A stretch of 64,000 nt of DNA from Methylomicrobium lacus LW14 (lineage in GTDB: Bacteria > Pseudomonadota > Gammaproteobacteria > Methylococcales > Methylomonadaceae). The stretch spans positions 930,001-994,000 of the forward strand of contig NZ_AZUN01000001.1 of the NCBI RefSeq assembly GCF_000527095.1, written 5' to 3'. Of the stretch, positions 19,161 through 27,275 are shown in pieces. Made by a program: the position numbers and the translations under genes. The notes beneath the pieces were generated by a model, which saw only the letters and a program-made list of their open reading frames with translations, had not been told where the DNA came from and searched no databases. Numbering within the stretch: position 1 is the stretch's first letter; every line of letters starts with the position of its first letter.

Positions 19161-20678
19161 ATGATGCAAAAAACCAAACTAGCCACGGCAATTGCTGTGA
19201 TGTGCGGACTGTCGGCGGGACCTGCGCTTGCCAAGCCGACCAAGCCAGCGCACTACAAGATGACCACGGAAATTCCGGCCGGCATTGCGATGCCGGATCA
19301 GGTTGACACGCGTTTGGGCACGCTCAAATTTTTTGATGGTTTTCCGGACGATGCCAGCGTCGAAAAGCTGTATGATAACCTGGATTTCCAGCGCGCGGTG
19401 CAGGCCTACCTGCTGGCCTTGCCGGCCGTCAGTCAGTTTGCCAATCGCAATGAGATACTCAAGTTGGGGCCGGCCAACACGACGGTGCCGATTTTCGAGA
19501 ATCGCATGGATTCGAAGTCTTTATTTCTGACCCCCAATACCGAAACGCCGTACAGCTGGATGTGGCTGGATCTGAAGGATGGCCCGATCGTACTGGAGGC
19601 GCCGCCGAAGGTGCTGGGTGCACTCAACGACATGTGGTTTCGCTGGGTAGTCGACATTGGCCTTACCGGGCCGGATAAGGGCACAGGCGGCAAGTATCTG
19701 ATTTTGCCGCCTGGCTATAGCGGTGAGGTCCCAGAGGGCTATATCGTCGTCAAGTCGCCCACCTTCAGTTTGTGGTCGCCATGGCGCAGTTTCGTGGTCG
19801 ATGGCGATCCCAAGCCGGGCGTGGATCTGGTGAAACAGCATACCCGGGTTTATCGTCTGGCCGATGCGGCCAATCCCCCGCAGATGAACTTTGTCAATGT
19901 CTCCGGCAAGGATTTCAGCACGGTCGCCCCGGCGGATTACCAATTTTGGGAATATCTGAACCAGGTGGTGCAGCAAGAACCCAGCGAATCGCTCGATCCC
20001 GTCACGCTGGGCTACTACGCATCCATCGGTATTCAAAAAGGCAAGCCCTTTGCGCCGGACGCGCGCATGAAAAAAATCCTCACCGAAGCGGCTACCGTCG
20101 GCGACGCTACTGCCCGCGCCACTGCATTCAGGATGCGGCAGCAGGAAGCCTTTTATTACGAAGGCAGTTCCTGGCAACTCCCCTTCGTCGGTGGATACCA
20201 GTTTGAGACGCAACCTGGGGTACGCAACCTGGACGGCTACATTTTATACTACTTCATGGCCACCGGCGTCACGCCCGCGATGGAGTCGAAGATGGTCGGC
20301 CAAGGTTCGCAATACGCCTGGACCGCCAAGGATGCCAAAGGCAAGCCGCTCGATGGCGGCAAGCACTATAAATTACACCTGCCGCCGAATATTCCGATCA
20401 AAAACTTCTGGTCGGTGATTTTGTACGACAATCAGACCCGCTCCATGCTGCAGACCGATCAGCAGTTCCCCAGTATCAGCAGCCAGAACACGGATCTGGT
20501 GGTCAACGCCGACGGCTCGGTAGACATCTACTTCGGCCCCAAGGCGCCGCCCGGCAAAGTCAACTGGTTGCAAACCATTCCCGGCAAGGGCTGGAACACG
20601 ATTCTGCGCCTGTACAGTCCGCTCGAGCCCTGGTTCGACAAGAGCTGGCGTCCGGGCGAGATTGAGCTGGTTAAGTAG
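19161..20678 (+). CDS. DUF1254/DUF1214 domain exported protein
   Basis: A protein of about 505 residues with a signal peptide (TKLATAIAVMCGLSAGPALA). The N-terminal half has the DUF1254 pattern (FLTPNTETPYSWMWLDL, then PPGYSGEVPEGYIVVKSPTF), and the C-terminal half the DUF1214 pattern (NFWSVILYDNQTRSML, with GKVNWLQTIPGKGWNTILRLYSPL in pieces near the end). The start at 19161 is favoured by GGAG 9 nt upstream; an ATG at 19146 is in frame. The biochemical role of the family is not settled. Its genes often lie near sulfatases and porins, as here. Confidence 0.85.
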   Translation: MMQKTKLATAIAVMCGLSAGPALAKPTKPAHYKMTTEIPAGIAMPDQVDTRLGTLKFFDGFPDDASVEKLYDNLDFQRAVQAYLLALPAVSQFANRNEILKLGPANTTVPIFENRMDSKSLFLTPNTETPYSWMWLDLKDGPIVLEAPPKVLGALNDMWFRWVVDIGLTGPDKGTGGKYLILPPGYSGEVPEGYIVVKSPTFSLWSPWRSFVVDGDPKPGVDLVKQHTRVYRLADAANPPQMNFVNVSGKDFSTVAPADYQFWEYLNQVVQQEPSESLDPVTLGYYASIGIQKGKPFAPDARMKKILTEAATVGDATARATAFRMRQQEAFYYEGSSWQLPFVGGYQFETQPGVRNLDGYILYYFMATGVTPAMESKMVGQGSQYAWTAKDAKGKPLDGGKHYKLHLPPNIPIKNFWSVILYDNQTRSMLQTDQQFPSISSQNTDLVVNADGSVDIYFGPKAPPGKVNWLQTIPGKGWNTILRLYSPLEPWFDKSWRPGEIELVK

Positions 20679-20768
20679 CACACCTGGAAAAACCAAGCCG
20701 CGCCAACCAGCGAAGGCGAACTGCTGCTTTGGCGAGAATAGCTATTTCTAGACAATTGAGGAAATGTA

Positions 20769-22214
20769 ATGATGAAGAGCATTAGTCTTTCAATGAATGT
20801 TGAACAGAATATTAGGATCAAAAGAGCGGCATTGAGTCTACTTGGCTCGGTTTTATTGATGGGTTTAGCCTCAAGCGCAAATGCACTCGGTCCCGTTGAA
20901 GTCCCGGAATCCTGGGGTGGAGATTTGGCCTCACGTCAGCGTTTAACCGGCGATTGGGGCGGCGTCAGGGATGAGATGGGCAAGAAAGGCGTGGTGTTGG
21001 ACGCCAATATGGTGTTGCTGCCGGGCGGTATCGTAACCGGGGGCAGTGATATCGACGCCGAATTTTGGGGAAACGTCGATTACTCATTAAATCTGGATAC
21101 CGATAAAATGGGGCTGTGGCCGGGCGGCTTCTTCAAGTTTGAAGGTGTTTCCAGCTTTGGAAATACCTTGCAAAACCAGTCCGGCGCTTTTATACCCATT
21201 AATGTGGCTTCGCTGTATCCCAGCTTCAACGAGGCAAGCAGCGGTCTGATGCAGGCGTCGTACACGCAGTTTTTGAGCCACCAGTTCGGCGTCATGATGG
21301 GGAAATTGAACCTGTTCGATTTTACCCCGGCCGAGTTCTACGGCGACTATCGCACCCAGTTCATGAATACGGGGCTGAACTTGTCCCTGGCCTATGCCAT
21401 GGTGCCGATGTCTGCCTATGGCGGCGGCGTTGTTATCCTGCCGACGAAAGACATAACACTGATGGCTCTGGCGTTGGATGCCAGCGGCACACCGACGGAA
21501 AATGATATCAGCAAGGCTTTCGATGACGGGGTCACGCTTGTCAGTGCAGCTAAGTTCAATACCAAGCTGTTTGGGCTGGTCGGCCATCAGAGCGTGGGTG
21601 GCGTTTGGAGCGATAAGCCACGTTTCTCGCTTGTGCAAGACCCTGACAACTTCCGCCGCGCGCTTTTGAATGAGAGTTATCCCATCCTCGGCAACCCTGG
21701 CCCAGTCCTGGAGCGGATTATCAAAAAATTTTTTCCGGAAGCGCTGATTCCGATCGAGCCCCCTAATCGCAAGAACAGCACCTGGTCGGTCATCTACAGC
21801 TTCGATCAATATTTCTGGCAGCCCGACGGCGATCCTAAGCGCGGGATCGGTGTTTTCTTCAGTTTTGGCGCCACTGACGGCAACCCCAACCCCATTCAAT
21901 ACAGCTATATGATGGGGATTGGCGGAAAAGGCGTATTCTCCGGGCGACCGCACGACACTTTTGGCATCGGCTGGGCGCGCACGCAGTTTAGTGATCAGTT
22001 TGTGCCGTTGCTGCGTGAAAGACTGGGTCTGGGACTGGATCATGAAGATGCCATCGAGTTGTACTACACTGCGGCGGTCACACCTTGGTTGAATGTGAGC
22101 CCCAATCTTCAGGTCATCAATTCCGGCCTAAATAAAGCACTCAATAAAAATGACCAGTTGCAGGATACGGACACAGCCGTTGAGGTCAGCCTGCGCATGA
22201 ATATCCTATTTTGA
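20769..22214 (+). CDS. OprB-like carbohydrate-selective outer-membrane porin
   Basis: A 481-residue outer-membrane protein. It has a signal peptide ending SSANA, then the OprB-type opening SRQRLTGDWGGVRDEMGKKGV, alternating beta-strand patterns throughout and a C-terminal aromatic residue (LRMNILF) required for outer-membrane insertion. GAGGAAATGTA precedes the ATG. OprB-family porins let sugars and small acids through; given the neighbours, uptake or release of a sulfated or organic compound is a reasonable but unproven role. Confidence 0.85.
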   Translation: MMKSISLSMNVEQNIRIKRAALSLLGSVLLMGLASSANALGPVEVPESWGGDLASRQRLTGDWGGVRDEMGKKGVVLDANMVLLPGGIVTGGSDIDAEFWGNVDYSLNLDTDKMGLWPGGFFKFEGVSSFGNTLQNQSGAFIPINVASLYPSFNEASSGLMQASYTQFLSHQFGVMMGKLNLFDFTPAEFYGDYRTQFMNTGLNLSLAYAMVPMSAYGGGVVILPTKDITLMALALDASGTPTENDISKAFDDGVTLVSAAKFNTKLFGLVGHQSVGGVWSDKPRFSLVQDPDNFRRALLNESYPILGNPGPVLERIIKKFFPEALIPIEPPNRKNSTWSVIYSFDQYFWQPDGDPKRGIGVFFSFGATDGNPNPIQYSYMMGIGGKGVFSGRPHDTFGIGWARTQFSDQFVPLLRERLGLGLDHEDAIELYYTAAVTPWLNVSPNLQVINSGLNKALNKNDQLQDTDTAVEVSLRMNILF

Positions 22215-22344
22215 GCCTCTCACAGATACTTATCAGAGGGGGCAACAGCGTTTTGAATCATTTTTTAACTTCACAAGCGCCATCGGCATGCACTCATTTT
22301 TGAACCCATGCCGATAGGACTCTGCATCAAACTCTCCTATCCCG

Positions 22345-24726
22345 ATGCCTCGACTTTTTCCAGCCGTTGCCAGCAAAAGCAAAACCTATTACCTCTTACT
22401 GCTGATATTGGTCCTGCTGGGATGTTTGGCGGGAGGTATTTACTGGGTCACTAACCCGCCGATCACCGAGAATCTATCGGTTTCTCCCGCGAAGAAACCC
22501 TCGCCTAACCTGCCTGATGCCCAAAAAAGCTATGTCGGCGCTGGCGAATGCCGGCAGTGTCATCAGGCCGAATTCGAAGCCTGGAAAGGTTCGCATCATG
22601 CGTTGGCGATGCAGGAAGCCAACGATCAAAGCGTGCTTGGCAACTTCAACAGCGTGAAATTCAAATACCACGGCGTGGAGTCGACCTTCTTCAAACAAGA
22701 CGGTAAATTCACGGTGCATACCGAAGGACCGGACGGGAAATTGACCGATTATCCGATTGTTTATACCTTCGGCGTGACACCGTTACAGCAATACTTGATC
22801 GCATTCCCAGGCGGGCGCTTTCAAGCGCTGAGTATCGCCTGGGACAGTCGCCCCAAAGCCGAGGGCGGACAGCGTTGGTTTGATCTTTATCCGGATGAAA
22901 AGATCGACCCTAAAGACCCATTGCATTGGACGGGCCGTTATCAGAACTGGAACATGCAATGCGCCGAATGCCATTCGACGAATCTCAAGAAAGGCTACGA
23001 TGCGGCAAGCGATACTTATAAAACCACGTTCAGCGAGATCAACGTCGCCTGCGAGTCATGTCACGGCCCTGCCTCCCTGCATGTCGAGTGGGCCAGACAA
23101 GCCCGGCCGCCTTATGCCGATGCCGACAAAGGTTTGTCGATCAGCCTGCAAAGCCACTGGCAGGATGCCTGGACGTTTCAGGATGGCGCGGCCAGGTTTG
23201 CGCAGCGTAACCAATCAGCGAGCGCGTCCCTGATGAACTCCTGTTGGGCCTGTCATGCCCGGCGCTCGACGTTGGTCGAAAACAGTTCGCCCGGTCTGCC
23301 GCTGGAAGACACCCATCGACCGTCCTTGTTGACCCCACCCACCTATCATGCCGATGGTCAGCAACGCGACGAGGATTACACCTGGGGCTCGTTCCGGCAG
23401 AGCAAGATGTTTCAGAACGGCGTAACCTGCATGGATTGTCATGAGCCGCATGCGCTCAAACTGCGCGCCGAAGGCAATGCCCTGTGCACGCGCTGCCACA
23501 ACGCTGAAGCCTTCGATACCGAACAACATCATTTTCATCCGCGAAATTCCAAAGGCGCAGAGTGCGTCAACTGTCACGCGCCCGAACAGAATTACATGGT
23601 GATCGATGGCCGGCATGATCACAGCTTCCGGCTGCCGCGTCCGGATTTATCTCCACCATTGGGCAGCCCCAATGCCTGCACTCAATGTCATCAAAACCGC
23701 AAGCCGGAATGGGCCGCCGCTGCGATGGATAGTTGGTACGGCAAGCGCTGGCGAGATCGCCCGCATTACGGCACCGTGCTTCATGATGGCGCGGCACAAG
23801 GCATCAAATCCTTGCCGGCGCTAATCGAGCTGGCGCAAGACGCCAGTCAGCCGGCCCTTGTTCGGGCGACCGCGATCAAGCTCAGCGAGCCGCTGATGAA
23901 TCCGGAACTGTTACTCACCGCCAGCAAATGGTTGAAGGATGCCGATCCATCGGTACGCACGGCGGCGCTCGGTCTCTACGAAGCCATTGATCCAGGGAGT
24001 CGGGTTTCGGCCGCAGCGCCGCTGCTCAACGATCCGGTGCGTGGCGTGCGTATCGAGGCAGCGCGCATCCTGGCTGATGTGCCGGAGAGTCAGTTTCCTT
24101 CCGATCAGATCAACGACCGAGCCTGCGCCCTGCAGGAATACCAAAACTATCTGACCTTGAATGCCGATTGGCCAGCGGAAAACGTCAATCAAGGCAATCT
24201 TCTGCTGCGGCAAGGTCAGTCCGATGCGGCCATCGCCGCTTATCAACGTGCCTTGCAACTCGATCCTCTGTTTGCCGGCGCCTACGTCAATCTCGCCGAT
24301 GCTTATCGCGAATTAGGACAAGACAACGCAGGAGAAAAATACTTGCGGCAAGGTCTGGCGCTGTTGCCGCGCGCCGCCGATTTGCATCATGCCTTGGGCT
24401 TGCTGTTGGTGCGTAAACTCGATCAATCCGCCGCATTAGTTGAATTTGCCGAAGCCGCCAGACTCGCCCCGGAAAACGCCCGTTACGCCTACGTGTATGC
24501 CGTTGCCCTGCACTCGGCGGGCAAATCGAAGCAGGCCCTGGCCATATTGAAGGCTGCTGACAAACGCCATTCATTCAATCCGGATATTTTGAACGCCCTG
24601 ATTTCGCTGCATCTGGAAGCGGGAGATCACAAAGCGGCGCTGGCGTATGCCCGAAAAGCCGCCGAGGTTTTGCCGGAAAACCCGCAACTGCGGACGCTAA
24701 TCGAGCAGTTGACGACAGCAAAATGA
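22345..24726 (+). CDS. Octaheme c-type cytochrome with TPR repeats, membrane-anchored
   Basis: A 793-residue protein. Residues 14-36 form a membrane anchor (YYLLLLILVLLGCLAGGIYW). Eight CXXCH haem sites are visible: CRQCH, CAECH, CESCH, CWACH, CMDCH, CTRCH, CVNCH and CTQCH, all within the first 450 residues, an arrangement like cytochrome c554-type proteins. Residues about 490-590 look like HEAT-type helical repeats and residues 610-785 like tetratricopeptide repeats (AIAAYQRALQLDPLFAGAYV). The periplasmic haem part may carry electrons to or from a partner held by the TPRs. The gene follows the porin by 130 bp; no cognate quinol oxidoreductase is next to it. Confidence 0.85.
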   Translation: MPRLFPAVASKSKTYYLLLLILVLLGCLAGGIYWVTNPPITENLSVSPAKKPSPNLPDAQKSYVGAGECRQCHQAEFEAWKGSHHALAMQEANDQSVLGNFNSVKFKYHGVESTFFKQDGKFTVHTEGPDGKLTDYPIVYTFGVTPLQQYLIAFPGGRFQALSIAWDSRPKAEGGQRWFDLYPDEKIDPKDPLHWTGRYQNWNMQCAECHSTNLKKGYDAASDTYKTTFSEINVACESCHGPASLHVEWARQARPPYADADKGLSISLQSHWQDAWTFQDGAARFAQRNQSASASLMNSCWACHARRSTLVENSSPGLPLEDTHRPSLLTPPTYHADGQQRDEDYTWGSFRQSKMFQNGVTCMDCHEPHALKLRAEGNALCTRCHNAEAFDTEQHHFHPRNSKGAECVNCHAPEQNYMVIDGRHDHSFRLPRPDLSPPLGSPNACTQCHQNRKPEWAAAAMDSWYGKRWRDRPHYGTVLHDGAAQGIKSLPALIELAQDASQPALVRATAIKLSEPLMNPELLLTASKWLKDADPSVRTAALGLYEAIDPGSRVSAAAPLLNDPVRGVRIEAARILADVPESQFPSDQINDRACALQEYQNYLTLNADWPAENVNQGNLLLRQGQSDAAIAAYQRALQLDPLFAGAYVNLADAYRELGQDNAGEKYLRQGLALLPRAADLHHALGLLLVRKLDQSAALVEFAEAARLAPENARYAYVYAVALHSAGKSKQALAILKAADKRHSFNPDILNALISLHLEAGDHKAALAYARKAAEVLPENPQLRTLIEQLTTAK

Positions 24727-24902
24727 CCCTTTTTCTACTGAAGCTTCATGCTATTAAAACAATTACTATGGCTTGGTATGGTAGACGTTGATCATTCAGA
24801 AAGTTTGTACATTAGCCAGGCACCGCGTAAAATCGCAGGTTGCCCCGCCCCGCCTGTAGCATGCAAAGGATTATGCTCTTCGAGGAACTACGAGGATGTA
24901 CC

Positions 24903-24980
24903 ATGAGCGTTCCTGAATGCAATCCCCTATCCAGCTCGAATTATGAATACGACGACTACCGAAAAAAACGTTTCGCCTAG
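24903..24980 (+). CDS. Possible 25-codon leader peptide overlapping the CYP51 start
   Basis: ATG 24903 is preceded by a good ribosome site (GAGG 8 nt upstream). It reads MSVPECNPLSSSNYEYDDYR.. for 25 codons and stops at 24978-24980, 38 nt inside the CYP51 gene in another frame. The CYP51 ATG itself has no Shine-Dalgarno sequence. Translation of the leader could therefore load ribosomes for CYP51 or regulate it. It may also be chance. Confidence 0.35.
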   Translation: MSVPECNPLSSSNYEYDDYRKKRFA

Positions 24981-26610
24981 CAAAGCGCCGCCGAAAATGC
25001 CAGGTGCATTGCCGCTTTTAGGGCACATGCTCGCATTCGGTAAAAATCCTTTCGACTACATGATGACACTCCGTAAGACGCTGGGAGAGATCGGTGAATT
25101 CCGTATGTTTCATCAAAAAATGGTGCTGATGACCGGCCCTGAAGCGAATGAAGCTTTTTTCCGCGCGCCCGACGCTCAGCTGGATCAAAGCCAGGCGTAT
25201 AAAATCATGACGCCTATTTTTGGCAAAGGCGTGGTTTTTGATGCGCCCCCGCATAAAAAAGACCAGCAGCTTAAAATGCTGATGCCGGTATTGCGCGATA
25301 AGCCGATGCGCGGTTACGCGCAAGTGATCGTCCGGGAAGTTGAGCAAATGATTGCCGACTGGGGCGATGCCGGCGAAATCGATTTGCTTGAGCTCATGAA
25401 AGAACTGACTATTTATACGTCCAGCCACTGTCTGCTCGGCGATGAGTTCCGTTACGAACTGAATGAAGAATTCGCGAAAATTTATCACGATCTTGAAAAA
25501 GGCGTGAACCCTCTGGCTTTTGTTTTTCCCTACCTGCCATTGCCGGTCTTTCGCCGCCGCGATAAAGCCCGCGCCAGGCTGCAAGAATTAGTCACCGGCA
25601 TCATTGCCAAAAGGGCGCAGAAACCGGAAAAGAGTGAGGATGCGTTTCAATTATTGATCGATGCCCGCTATGACGACGGCAGCCGCTTATCTGCCCATGA
25701 AATAACCGGCATGCTGATCGGTACGATTTTCGCAGGCCATCACACCACCGCAGGGACGGCCGCCTGGACCTTGCTGGAATTGGCGCGCCGGCCCGAACAG
25801 ATGCAGCGCGTGTTGAATGAACTGGATACACACTTCGGCGTCGATGGCGAAGTCACCTTTCAATCGTTACGCGAAACGCCGCTGCTCGAAAATGTGATCA
25901 AAGAAGTCTTGCGTCTGCATCCGCCGTTGATCTTTTTAATCCGTAAAGTGATGCAGGATTTTCACTTCAAAGGCTATACGGTCAAGGCCGGAAAATACGT
26001 TTGCGCCTCGCCGCGCGTATCGCATCGCCTCGCGGATGTTTTCCCGGACCCGGAAAAATTCGATCCTGAGCGCTATTCGGAAGCACGCCAGGAAGACGCC
26101 AAGCCTTTCAGCTGGATTGCCTTTGGCGGCGGTAAACATAAATGTTCAGGCAACGCTTTTGCGATGCTGCAACTCAAAGCCATTTTCAGCATTTTGTTGC
26201 GCCGCTATACCTTTGAACTGATCGACGACAAGGACGCTTATCAGGATGATTTCACCCAGATGGTGGTGCAACCCGTATCACCCTGTCGTGTTCGTTACAT
26301 CAAACGCTTGGCCGTTAAAGAAGCCGCTGCCGAGTCGGCGAGAAATGCCGCGCAAGCCGGCGCGCATACTGGCCCTGGCTTTCAAATTAAAATCGACAGG
26401 GAGCTTTGCCAAGGCCACGCAACCTGCATGACTGAAGCGCCTGAACTCTTTCACGTAGACGATGCGGGCAACGTGACCGTTTTACAAGATAATCCGCCTT
26501 TAGATTTACTGACGAAAGCCCGGCAAGCCGAAAAATATTGCCCAAGCAAGGCAATTAAAATTGAACTGAATCAGAACCCAAAAGAGTCGAAGAATGGCCT
26601 CATATCCTAG
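24943..26610 (+). CDS. cyp51: Sterol 14-alpha-demethylase (CYP51) fused to a 3Fe-4S ferredoxin
   Basis: A 555-residue fusion, the architecture first known from Methylococcus capsulatus. The P450 part (1 to about 455) has the I-helix AGHHTTAG motif, the ExxR pair in KEVLRLHPP and the haem loop FGGGKHKCSG with the thiolate Cys401. An Ala-rich linker (EAAAESARNAAQAGA) leads to a ferredoxin with CQGHATC (Cys489, Cys495) and KYCP (Cys533), three cysteines as in a [3Fe-4S] cluster. The enzyme removes the 14-alpha-methyl group of lanosterol-type sterols. It lacks a good ribosome site. Its end overlaps the next gene by 17 nt, and cyclase and epoxidase genes follow. Confidence 0.95.
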   Translation: MNTTTTEKNVSPSKAPPKMPGALPLLGHMLAFGKNPFDYMMTLRKTLGEIGEFRMFHQKMVLMTGPEANEAFFRAPDAQLDQSQAYKIMTPIFGKGVVFDAPPHKKDQQLKMLMPVLRDKPMRGYAQVIVREVEQMIADWGDAGEIDLLELMKELTIYTSSHCLLGDEFRYELNEEFAKIYHDLEKGVNPLAFVFPYLPLPVFRRRDKARARLQELVTGIIAKRAQKPEKSEDAFQLLIDARYDDGSRLSAHEITGMLIGTIFAGHHTTAGTAAWTLLELARRPEQMQRVLNELDTHFGVDGEVTFQSLRETPLLENVIKEVLRLHPPLIFLIRKVMQDFHFKGYTVKAGKYVCASPRVSHRLADVFPDPEKFDPERYSEARQEDAKPFSWIAFGGGKHKCSGNAFAMLQLKAIFSILLRRYTFELIDDKDAYQDDFTQMVVQPVSPCRVRYIKRLAVKEAAAESARNAAQAGAHTGPGFQIKIDRELCQGHATCMTEAPELFHVDDAGNVTVLQDNPPLDLLTKARQAEKYCPSKAIKIELNQNPKESKNGLIS

Positions 26611-27196
26611 AGCAGAATTGGAAGAAATGGTTGAACGTTGGCTGCAGGCGAATCGTGACGCTGAAAAAGAAGGCAACTGGCCTAAATATTTGGGGGCGAT
26701 GTATACCGATGACGCAGAATATCGCTGGAATATCGGACCCAATGAAGAATTTGTCGCGCGCAGCCGCAAGGAGATAGAAGAATGGGCTTTAGGTGTGCAA
26801 ATGGAAGGCTTCGAACAATGGCGCTATCCGTACCACCGCATTTTAATCGATGAAAAACAGGGGGAGGTGATTGGCTTGTGGCGCCAGGTGTCGCCTGCGC
26901 TAAGAGAGGATGGCACACATTATGAAGTCGCAGGCATTGGCGGCTCGTGGTTTCGTTACGGCGGCAATTATAAATGGGAGTGGCAACGTGATTTTTTTGA
27001 TTTAGGCAATGTGAAAGCCCTGTTTTTTGAATTGGCCGCCGACGGCAAACTCGACCCGGCCGTCAAAAGAAAAATAGGCAAATTGGCTAAAGGTCAGTTA
27101 CTGCCCGGCCATCAGCGTTTGCGCAAACCGCCCGGATTATTCAAAAAACTGAAAGGGTTGTTGGCCATGGTACGTATTGCCCTGTTTAATCAATGA
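26594..27196 (+). CDS. SnoaL/NTF2-like protein within the sterol cluster
   Basis: A 200-residue soluble protein that starts inside the end of CYP51 (17-nt overlap), which implies translational coupling. Residues 5-140 fit the SnoaL/NTF2-like cone fold: an N-terminal helix VERWLQANRDAEKEGNW, YTDDAEYRWNIGP, then the strand-rich EVIGLWRQVSP and WKWEWQRDFFD-like segments. The basic tail (PPGLFKKLKGLLAMVRI) might touch a membrane. Members of this fold include ketosteroid isomerases and polyketide cyclases, so action on a sterol intermediate is attractive. No catalytic residues could be assigned, and I do not know a described sterol role for it. Confidence 0.65.
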   Translation: MASYPRAELEEMVERWLQANRDAEKEGNWPKYLGAMYTDDAEYRWNIGPNEEFVARSRKEIEEWALGVQMEGFEQWRYPYHRILIDEKQGEVIGLWRQVSPALREDGTHYEVAGIGGSWFRYGGNYKWEWQRDFFDLGNVKALFFELAADGKLDPAVKRKIGKLAKGQLLPGHQRLRKPPGLFKKLKGLLAMVRIALFNQ

Positions 27197-27275
27197 TTCC
27201 GAAACGCATGATACGCTTCTAACAAAGGATCGCATCTGTTGCTCAACACCGCTAAAAGGCACATCATAATAATCT

